Positions 1 through 4,683 of a stretch of DNA of 7,307 nucleotides are shown here, in pieces. Position numbers and translations under genes: made by a program. Position 1 is the first letter of the stretch, and each line of letters begins with the position of its first letter. Origin of the DNA: Asaia bogorensis. GTDB taxonomy: Bacteria; Pseudomonadota; Alphaproteobacteria; Acetobacterales; Acetobacteraceae. The notes under the pieces are model-generated. The model worked only from the letters and a program-made list of their open reading frames with translations, was not told where the DNA came from and searched no databases. Where the stretch lies: contig CAMCEP010000136.1 of the NCBI GenBank assembly GCA_945873675.1, forward strand, positions 1 to 7,307, in the 5' to 3' direction.

Positions 1-116
1 ATATGGGAATGTTCCGGCGCCCAAAGACTGTCAAAACCGCGTTCTTCCAATGCCACGGCCAATTCGCCGGGCGACATGGAATAATCGGTGAAGAACATGG
101 CGGCGCCGATTTTCAT
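1..116 (-). CDS. Luciferase-like (LLM class) flavin-dependent oxidoreductase, N-terminal fragment
   Basis: Only the first 38 codons are in the window; the gene continues past the left edge. The reading begins MKIGAAMFFTDYSMSPGELA and runs on to an ALEERGFDSLWAPEHSH stretch. This pattern (beta-1 strand, a helix ending EERGFDSLW, then PEH) is typical of the first beta/alpha unit of the bacterial luciferase-like TIM barrel, especially the F420/FMN-dependent LLM group. Such enzymes oxidise diverse organic substrates with reduced flavin or F420; the substrate cannot be told here. The start at 116 is backed by a strong Shine-Dalgarno, AAGGGAGGA (complement of 121-129), 4 bases before the ATG. It is transcribed divergently from the deacetylase-like gene at 233, so the two share a 116-bp upstream region. 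The superfamily is fairly certain; the subfamily and cofactor are inferred. Confidence 0.85.
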   Translation of the reverse strand, partial: MKIGAAMFFTDYSMSPGELAVALEERGFDSLWAPEHSH

Positions 117-232
117 GTGATCCTCCCTTGGTCAGGCGGAAGGCTGGCCCGGTGCGGTCCGGCAGGCAAGCCCCGAGCCCTTGCCGAAACCAATTCGCGC
201 CCCCAAGAGAAGGTTGCGAAAGGATCACCGCA
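117..232. promoter_or_regulatory. Divergent intergenic region between the monooxygenase and deacetylase genes
   Basis: These 116 bp separate two divergent start codons and should carry promoters for both directions. I could not find a convincing -35/-10 pair for either. The visible signals are the two Shine-Dalgarno sites (complement of 121-129 leftward, 218-224 rightward). The region is GC-rich in the middle and has no clear dyad. Confidence 0.35.
218..224 (+). promoter_or_regulatory. Ribosome binding site that sets the deacetylase start at 233
   Basis: GAAAGGA lies 8 bases before the ATG at 233. The longer frame opens at an ATG at 128, but that upstream part overlaps the Shine-Dalgarno and leader of the divergent gene and encodes a basic, low-complexity stretch unlike the family N-terminus. 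The start at 233 is therefore preferred. Confidence 0.65.
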
Positions 233-1126
233 ATGCTGCCAAGCCATGGACGCTACACTTATCACCCCTGGCGGGACCGCGCGTCCTATGCCTGGCCGGG
301 CGGGGCGAAGCTTGCGGTTTATCTTGGCCTCAATCTTGAACATTTCGCCTTTGGCGAGGGCTTGGGTGCGGAACTGGCGCCCGGCGGGCCGCAGCCCGAT
401 GTGCTGAATTACGCGTGGCGAGATTACGGCAATCGCGTTGGCGCCTGGCGGCTGCTGGAACTATTTGATGAAATGCAGATGCCCGCGACGGTGCTGCTGA
501 ATAGCGCCATGTATGATTACGCGCCCGCTTTGCTTGCCGCGCATCGCGCGCGAGGTGATGAATTCGCGGGCCATGGGCGGACCAATTCGGAACGCCAATC
601 CATCCTGCCGGAAGCCGAAGAAGCTGCGCTGATCACTGAAAGCAGTGCTGCGATCAGCGAACATGAAGGTAAGGCGCCGCGCGGCTGGCTTTCACCCTGG
701 ATTGCGGAAAGCAAAACCACGCCTGATCTGCTGGTGGAAGCGGGCTATCGCTATACGCTCAATTGGTGCGCGGATGATGCGCCGATCTGGATGATAACGC
801 GCGCCGGCAAGCTGCTCGCGATTCCCTATCCGCAGGAGGTGAATGACATTCCCTCGATCGTCGGGCGCAAGGATGGCGCTGAGTATTTTGCAGATATGAT
901 CGTGGATGATTTTGAGGAACGGCGCCGGCAGACCGCCGATGGCAAGCCGCAAGTGATGGGGATTGCGCTGCACCCCTATTTGGTCGGTCAGCCCTATCGG
1001 ATGCGGCATCTGCGCCGCGCGCTGGCACATATCGCCGCGCGGCGTAGTGATATCTGGATCACCACCGCAGGGGCGATTTATGATCACGTATTGACGCTGC
1101 CCAAGGGCAGCATTCCGGGGGAATAA
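233..1126 (+). CDS. Polysaccharide deacetylase (NodB-fold) family protein, allantoinase/PuuE-like
   Basis: A 297-residue protein starting MLPSHGRYTY. It has the layout of the carbohydrate esterase 4/PuuE superfamily. A beta strand with YLGLNLEHF (about 30-38) sits where NodB enzymes have their metal-binding Asp motif. Next come YGNRVGAWRLLELFDE (65-80), the GHGRTN motif (113-118, His114 and Asn118), RGWLSPWIAES (150-160), the NWCADDAPIWM segment (177-187), and ALHPYLVGQPYR with His247 near the C-terminus. No signal peptide is visible, so it is probably cytoplasmic. That suits the PuuE-type branch, which hydrolyses small ring or amide compounds such as allantoin, better than a wall-polysaccharide deacetylase. 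The canonical acidic pair and the HxxxH histidine pair are not intact, so metal use and substrate are open. It is followed after one base by the lipocalin gene, suggesting co-transcription. The family call is solid; the substrate is unknown. Confidence 0.88.
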   Translation: MLPSHGRYTYHPWRDRASYAWPGGAKLAVYLGLNLEHFAFGEGLGAELAPGGPQPDVLNYAWRDYGNRVGAWRLLELFDEMQMPATVLLNSAMYDYAPALLAAHRARGDEFAGHGRTNSERQSILPEAEEAALITESSAAISEHEGKAPRGWLSPWIAESKTTPDLLVEAGYRYTLNWCADDAPIWMITRAGKLLAIPYPQEVNDIPSIVGRKDGAEYFADMIVDDFEERRRQTADGKPQVMGIALHPYLVGQPYRMRHLRRALAHIAARRSDIWITTAGAIYDHVLTLPKGSIPGE

Positions 1127-1127
1127 A

Positions 1128-1655
1128 ATGCGCCATCTTTTGCTTGTTGCCTTATTGGCGCTTGGCGCCTGCGCCACCCAACCTGGGCCGAATACGCCCG
1201 CCACCGTGGGCCAGGTTGATCTGGCCCGCTATGCCGGGCTTTGGCATGAAGCGGCGCGCTTGCCGACCAGTTTTCAGGATAGCAGCCGCGTGCGCTGTGA
1301 AGCGGTAACCGCGCAATATACGCTCCGCCCCGATGGTGCGGTGGATGTGCTCAATCGCTGCCGAAATGCCGCGGCGGATGGGGCGATGCGCAACGCCACC
1401 GCCATTGCCCGCAGCGCGAGCCCAGGAAATGACCGGCTGCGCGTCAGTTTCTTCTGGCCCTTCTTTGGCGATTACTGGATTATTGGGCTTGATCCGGATT
1501 ATCGCTGGGCCGTGGTTGGCGCGCCGCGGCGCGATTACCTTTGGGTCTTGTCGCGCGCACCGGTGATGGCGGAAGCGGATTACGCCGCGGCGGTGGCCAT
1601 TGCGCTGCGGGAAGGGTTTGCGGTGGAGAGGTTGCAGCGCACGGTGCAGCCGTGA
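1128..1655 (+). CDS. Lipocalin family outer-membrane lipoprotein (Blc-like)
   Basis: A 175-residue protein. The N-terminus MRHLLLVALLALGAC is a short lipoprotein signal peptide with lipobox LGAC, so Cys15 is the predicted lipidated residue. The mature N-terminal stretch has no Asp at +2 (Ala follows Cys), which favours outer-membrane sorting. The lipocalin GxW signature is at YAGLWHEAARLP (35-46). The strand pair YWIIGLDPDYRWAVVG (116-131) and DYLWVLSR (136-143) matches the second conserved block of bacterial lipocalins such as Blc. Length fits that family. Two cysteines, Cys57 and Cys78, could form a disulfide. Blc-type proteins bind lysophospholipids or fatty acids and help maintain the envelope; that role is transferred by homology. 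The start codon is one base after the stop of the deacetylase gene, with GGGGGA in that gene's last codons as ribosome site, so translational coupling is likely. Confidence 0.92.
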   Translation: MRHLLLVALLALGACATQPGPNTPATVGQVDLARYAGLWHEAARLPTSFQDSSRVRCEAVTAQYTLRPDGAVDVLNRCRNAAADGAMRNATAIARSASPGNDRLRVSFFWPFFGDYWIIGLDPDYRWAVVGAPRRDYLWVLSRAPVMAEADYAAAVAIALREGFAVERLQRTVQP

Positions 1656-1680
1656 TGGGCAGGAAAATCCTACGCCTGAT

Positions 1681-2480
1681 CTAACCCCCAGCCTCCGCCA
1701 CCTGGCGCGGGCGCCAAATGGCGTCATGTGTCACCCGCGCCACGGGGCGCACTGCATCCGCCAGCACCAGCGCTTCAATCGTCACAATCCGATGCCCCTT
1801 GCGGTCAATATTGGCGGTTATGCGCCCGCGCGCAGTCAGGCTTTCACCCAGCCGCGCTTCGCTGTGAAAGTGCAGCTTGCTGCCAATATGAATCCACGGC
1901 CCCAGCACGACATTTTGCGTGAGCAGCCAATTGCACATGCGCAAGATCAGCCCCGGATGGGCAATGCCCTGTTCGGCATAAAGCGGCGCGGCTTCACGCA
2001 CATCACGCAGGTAATCGGCCAAGACCTGCGGCGTCAGGGCCAAGGCGTGCGTGCCAAGCCAAAGCCCAGGTGCCAGGCTTTCATCACTGGCCTTGGGCCG
2101 TGTTTCGCGCGGTGATGCGGCGGGCCAATCGGCAAGAGAAATCGCCGCCGGGGCGATGCCGGCAGCCGCGCAAAGCCAGCCGCACAGGCAACGCCTTCGC
2201 TTTCCACTGACAGCGCAAGCCCATCCGCTTCTGGCACCGCGGTGACAGTCGCGACGCGCCCATCATAAACCGGCTTTTGGAAGCCCACCGAAACTTCCCC
2301 TCGGCTTAGGAAATCGCGGCCCCATTTTTCCACCGGCGGGTGGCAGCAATAAGCGAAAACCTCCACCCCCGGCACCAGCCCGCCGGTGAAGCCAAAGCGC
2401 TGCGCTGTCGCATCATCATGAATGCGATTTTCGGAAGCGTGGGAGAGGTTATAGGCCTCAACCCGATAGATCATGGTCAT
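1681..2480 (-). pseudogene. Double-hotdog MaoC-like protein, split by a frameshift
   Basis: Two overlapping minus-strand frames join into one protein of about 267 residues. The N-terminal half (2480 down to about 2151) starts MTMIYRVEAYN and holds the hotdog helix region HDDATAQRFGFTGGLVPGVE (21-40), followed by strands such as VSVGFQKPVYDG (64-74). After ARLPASP the frame runs into unrelated Arg-rich sequence. Shifting by one base at the CCCC run (complement of 2150-2153) restores AAISLADWPAASP and then the C-terminal hotdog, with GIAHPGLILRMCNWLL and a final strand ending at the TAG at 1681-1683. Adding one C to the run would give an unbroken frame, so this is either a true inactivating deletion or a sequencing error in a homopolymer. 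MaoC-like proteins hydrate or dehydrate acyl-CoA, or bind it. His21 is kept, but the Asp five residues before it in classical hydratases is Ser here, so activity is uncertain. The gene lies 59 bp downstream of the radC-family gene and may be co-transcribed with it. Confidence 0.75.
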
Positions 2481-2488
2481 GCCAGCAA

Positions 2489-2492
2489 CCCT
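2489..2492 (-). promoter_or_regulatory. Ribosome binding site for the hotdog gene
   Basis: AGGG (complement of 2489-2492) lies 8 bases before the ATG at 2480. The frame is open back to a TTG at 2543 that overlaps the radC-family stop, and has another ATG at 2516. Those sites have weaker ribosome signals, and the added residues look unlike a hotdog N-terminus. Confidence 0.5.
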
Positions 2493-2539
2493 ATCAGGCT
2501 TCGCGCGCTTTGCCATGGGTGCCCATGGCTGATGCTGGG

Positions 2540-3292
2540 TCAAAGATGTCCTTCGCGCCGGAAGGAATAATGCCGGCCATTGCCAATGATCAAATGATCA
2601 TGCAGCACAATGCCAAGCGTGGTCGCGGCTTGGCCGACCTCTCGCGTCATTTCAATATCGGCGCGGGAAGGCGATGGATCGCCTGACGGGTGGTTATGCA
2701 CCAGGATCAGCGCTGTTGCTTGCAATTCAAGCGCACGGCGGACCACTTCGCGCGGATAGACAGGTGTATGATTGACCGTGCCCTTGGCCTGCGCCTCATC
2801 AGCGATCAGGCGGTTTTTGGCATCGAGGAACAGGATGCGGAATTGCTCGATCCTCTCCCGCGCCAGTACCGCATTCAGATAAGCCAGCAGCTTTTCCCAA
2901 TTATTGAGCACGGGGCTTTCGCGCACTTCTTCGCGTGCCAAACGCAATGCGGCAGCCTGGATGCAGCGCAGCGCCGCAATGCCGGCCTCCCCCAAGCCCT
3001 CAATCTGGCCAAGCTCCTGCACCGGGGCGCTTATGGCGCCCGCGAAGGATCCAAAGCGCCCCAGCAAGGCGCGGGCGATCGGCTTGGTGTCGCGCCGGGG
3101 CAGTGCCAGGAACAGCACCATTTCCAGCAATTCATGATCCAGCAGCGCATCCGGCCCGGCGCGCAGCAGCTTTTCGCGCATACGGGCGCGATGCCCCAAA
3201 TGGCCGGGGGGTGCCTCAGCCTCATCGGTGACAAGCTCCAGCCCCGGTAGGGCGCTGGCCTCAGCGAGGCCCTTGGTCTTGCGGATAGGCAT
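2540..3292 (-). CDS. radC: RadC-family JAMM/MPN+ domain protein
   Basis: A 250-residue protein of normal RadC length. After a variable N-terminus (1-30) comes HLGHRARMREKLL (31-43) and DHELLEMVLFLALPRRDTK (52-70), the usual helical N-terminal domain, then a helix-hairpin-helix-like IEGLGEAGIAALR (97-109). The C-terminal JAMM domain is complete. It carries the zinc motif HNHPSGDPSPSRAD with His199, His201, Ser209 and Asp212, and an upstream acidic DEAQAKGT around 165-172 that probably supplies the catalytic Glu. The family was once linked to DNA repair, but that link is doubtful and the real role is unknown; a zinc metalloprotease-like activity is the usual suggestion. The start at 3292 has only a weak ribosome site (AGGTTGGA). 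It follows map in the same direction after 105 bp that contain map's terminator, so it probably has its own AT-rich promoter in 3293-3365. Confidence 0.93.
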   Translation of the reverse strand: MPIRKTKGLAEASALPGLELVTDEAEAPPGHLGHRARMREKLLRAGPDALLDHELLEMVLFLALPRRDTKPIARALLGRFGSFAGAISAPVQELGQIEGLGEAGIAALRCIQAAALRLAREEVRESPVLNNWEKLLAYLNAVLARERIEQFRILFLDAKNRLIADEAQAKGTVNHTPVYPREVVRRALELQATALILVHNHPSGDPSPSRADIEMTREVGQAATTLGIVLHDHLIIGNGRHYSFRREGHL

Positions 3293-3364
3293 GTTCCAAC
3301 CTGTTGGCGCCTTAAAATGAGCGAAACTAGGTGGACTAATAAAACTTATGATTGAAAAATACCA

Positions 3365-3401
3365 GACAAAAACAACCCAACTGAGCCGCGCCTCGGCTCA
3401 G
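3365..3401 (-). terminator. Intrinsic terminator of map, overlapping its stop codon
   Basis: On the minus strand an 8-bp perfect stem (CTGAGCCG, arms 3394-3401 and 3381-3388) with a 5-base loop is followed by a T-rich tail (TTGGGTTGTTTTTG, complement of 3367-3380). The TGA stop of map (3398-3400) lies within the first arm. The weaker T-tract interrupted by GGG just after the stem may make it partly leaky. Confidence 0.65.
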
Positions 3402-4204
3402 GCCCCATAAGGCGGCTTATGCATGCCCTTGGGCGACAGGGTGAAAATCTCCACCCCATTATCCGTCACCGCCACCATGTGTTCGAATTGGGCGGATAGG
3501 GACCGGTCGCGCGTCACCGCGGTCCAGCCATCATCCAGGATTTTCACCTCGGGCCGGCCGGCATTCACCATGGGCTCCACGGTGAAGAACATGCCTGGCT
3601 TCAGCTTAGGCCCTTCGTCAGGGCGGCCGAAATGCAGAATGTTGGGCGGTTCATGGAAGTGCCGGCCAATGCCATGGCCGCAAAAATCGCGCACCACACT
3701 GAAGCGATGCTTTTCCACATGCACCTGAATGGCGTGCCCGATATCGCCAAGCGTCGCCCCGGGGCGGATGGCTGCGATACCCTTCATCATGGCGTCATAG
3801 GTCACATCCATCAGCAGCTTCGCCTTGGTGGAGGCTTCACCCGCCACATACATGCGGCTGGAATCGCCATGCCAGCCATCCAGGATGACGGTGACGTCAA
3901 TATTGATGATATCGCCATCCACCAGCACGCGGTCCCCCGGAATGCCATGGCAGACCACGTGATTGACCGAAGTGCAGGAAGATTTGGTGTAGCCCCGATA
4001 GCCAAGCGTCGCCGGAATCGCGCCGCGTTCCACCATGTAATCATGGCAGAGCTTATCAATCTCCCCGGTCGAAATCCCCGGCCGCACATGGGCCGTGATC
4101 ATATCGAGCGTTTCAGCCGCAAGCTTTCCCGCGCGGCGCATACCGGCGAAATCCTCAGGCTTGTGGATGGTGATGCGGCGAGATTCGCCGCCTTGCTGCT
4201 CCAT
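3398..4204 (-). CDS. map: Type I methionine aminopeptidase
   Basis: A 268-residue cytosolic enzyme that removes the initiator methionine from new proteins. All catalytic residues are present with the spacing of the E. coli enzyme: His86 (VCHGIPGD), metal ligands Asp103 (NIDVTV) and Asp114 (HGDSS), His177 (CGHGIGRHFHEPP), His184, Glu210 (TVEPM) and Glu241 (QFEHM). The N-terminus ITIHKPEDFAGMRRAGKLAA (11-30) matches the usual first helix of the family, so the start at 4204 is right to within about ten residues. The ribosome site before that ATG is weak (GAG about 8 bases upstream). There is no N-terminal zinc-finger extension, so it is the short bacterial type. It is the first gene of the leftward cluster. 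In many alphaproteobacteria map and radC are close, often with sfsA; no sfsA is seen here. Confidence 0.97.
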   Translation of the reverse strand: MEQQGGESRRITIHKPEDFAGMRRAGKLAAETLDMITAHVRPGISTGEIDKLCHDYMVERGAIPATLGYRGYTKSSCTSVNHVVCHGIPGDRVLVDGDIINIDVTVILDGWHGDSSRMYVAGEASTKAKLLMDVTYDAMMKGIAAIRPGATLGDIGHAIQVHVEKHRFSVVRDFCGHGIGRHFHEPPNILHFGRPDEGPKLKPGMFFTVEPMVNAGRPEVKILDDGWTAVTRDRSLSAQFEHMVAVTDNGVEIFTLSPKGMHKPPYGA

Positions 4205-4404
4205 GGGGTCTCAAGGCTCGTGCTGGTTGGACGCCCAAAATGCGCTGTGGGGCGGCCGGATGCAAGGCTTGATCGGGTGCCAGTGAGGTTGAGCTGGAGG
4301 CAGTGAGGGCTGGGGGGCAGTTGAAGGACGAAGCGGTAAGCAGCACCCGAGAAACAGACAAATAATACTCAACCCAAGATTGTAGGATACCTAAAAATCA
4401 ACTT

Positions 4405-4434
4405 TTGGGATTATTGTGTAATGCCAATTATTTT
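4405..4434 (+). promoter_or_regulatory. Possible sigma70-type promoter for the RTX-Hint gene
   Basis: TTGGGA (4405-4410) and TATTTT (4429-4434) each match 4 of 6 consensus bases and are 18 bases apart in the AT-rich part of the region. This would give a leader of about 240 bases that includes the dyad and hairpin below. The match is modest and AT-rich DNA yields such pairs by chance. Confidence 0.2.
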
Positions 4435-4457
4435 CTACTGCCCTGCCAGTTTCGCGC

Positions 4458-4476
4458 CATTAAGTCTCGATTAATG
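4458..4476. promoter_or_regulatory. Inverted repeat, operator-like dyad
   Basis: CATTAA and TTAATG flank a 7-base spacer (GTCTCGA), making a perfect 6+6 bp dyad. Size and spacing suit binding of a dimeric regulator, and it lies just after the possible promoter. No regulator gene is in the window to pair it with. Confidence 0.3.
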
Positions 4477-4555
4477 TCTTATTTGTGCAAAAAGAAGGGC
4501 AAGTAAGAAAAACTCACAGCTAAAGCGCCAATTTAGGTCTCCGATAAGAATTTTG

Positions 4556-4595
4556 GCTTAGCAACGGCGAAGTGCCCACACTTCATTGCCTAAGC
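4556..4595. promoter_or_regulatory. Strong interrupted hairpin in the leader of the RTX-Hint gene
   Basis: An outer stem pairs GCTTAGCAA (4556-4564) with TTG-C-CTAAGC (4586-4595), 9 bp with a one-base bulge at 4589. After an internal loop (CGGC against A), an inner perfect 6-bp stem GAAGTG/CACTTC (4569-4574 with 4579-4584) closes on a CCCA loop. No T-run follows on either strand, so it does not look like an intrinsic terminator. It ends 88 bases before the start codon at 4684 and would be in the mRNA leader if transcription starts upstream. It could be an mRNA control or stability element, a protein-binding site, or a relic of a mobile repeat. Confidence 0.5.
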
Positions 4596-4669
4596 GCACA
4601 GGGGGACAGTACCGCTGACTAGCTTTCTGGCATCAGCAAAAATCCTCTTAGAAAACAATGTTGTCTGGC

Positions 4670-4675
4670 AGGGAG
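4670..4675 (+). promoter_or_regulatory. Ribosome binding site of the RTX-Hint gene
   Basis: AGGGAG lies 8 bases before the ATG at 4684 and fixes that start for a frame that is otherwise only recognisable by its repeats. Confidence 0.7.
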
Positions 4676-4683
4676 CCTAAGCC

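Larger units (their letters stand above)
4205..4683. other. Gene-free region between map and the RTX-Hint gene
   Basis: This 479-bp stretch separates two divergent genes. The first 135 bp or so are GC-rich, while 4340-4680 is clearly AT-richer than the coding regions around it. I see no credible gene on either strand: the short frames lack coding character and ribosome sites. It holds a possible promoter (4405-4434), a dyad (4458-4476), a strong hairpin (4556-4595) and the ribosome site of the RTX gene. The map promoter must also be here, but I could not place it; a TATTAT on the minus strand near 4363-4368 is the best -10-like hexamer but has no -35 partner. Confidence 0.6.

Noticed and set aside
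128..232. Upstream extension of the deacetylase to the ATG at 128
   Set aside because: It overlaps the leader and ribosome site of the divergent gene and encodes non-family sequence; the start at 233 has a good ribosome site.
1656..1680. Possible bidirectional terminator between the convergent lipocalin and hotdog genes
   Set aside because: The 25-bp gap shows no stem-loop or T-run that I can support.
2481..2543. Upstream extension of the hotdog gene to a TTG overlapping the radC-family stop
   Set aside because: The ATG at 2480 has AGGG at proper spacing and gives a normal family N-terminus. The longer form cannot be fully excluded.
3632..4306. A 224-residue plus-strand frame opposite map
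   Set aside because: Map has all catalytic residues on the minus strand; this frame is its antisense shadow.
4601..4613. GGGGGACAGTACC, which reminded me of termini of dispersed palindromic repeats
   Set aside because: I found no inverted partner (GGTACTGTCCCC) in the window and no transposase, so it is only a resemblance from memory.
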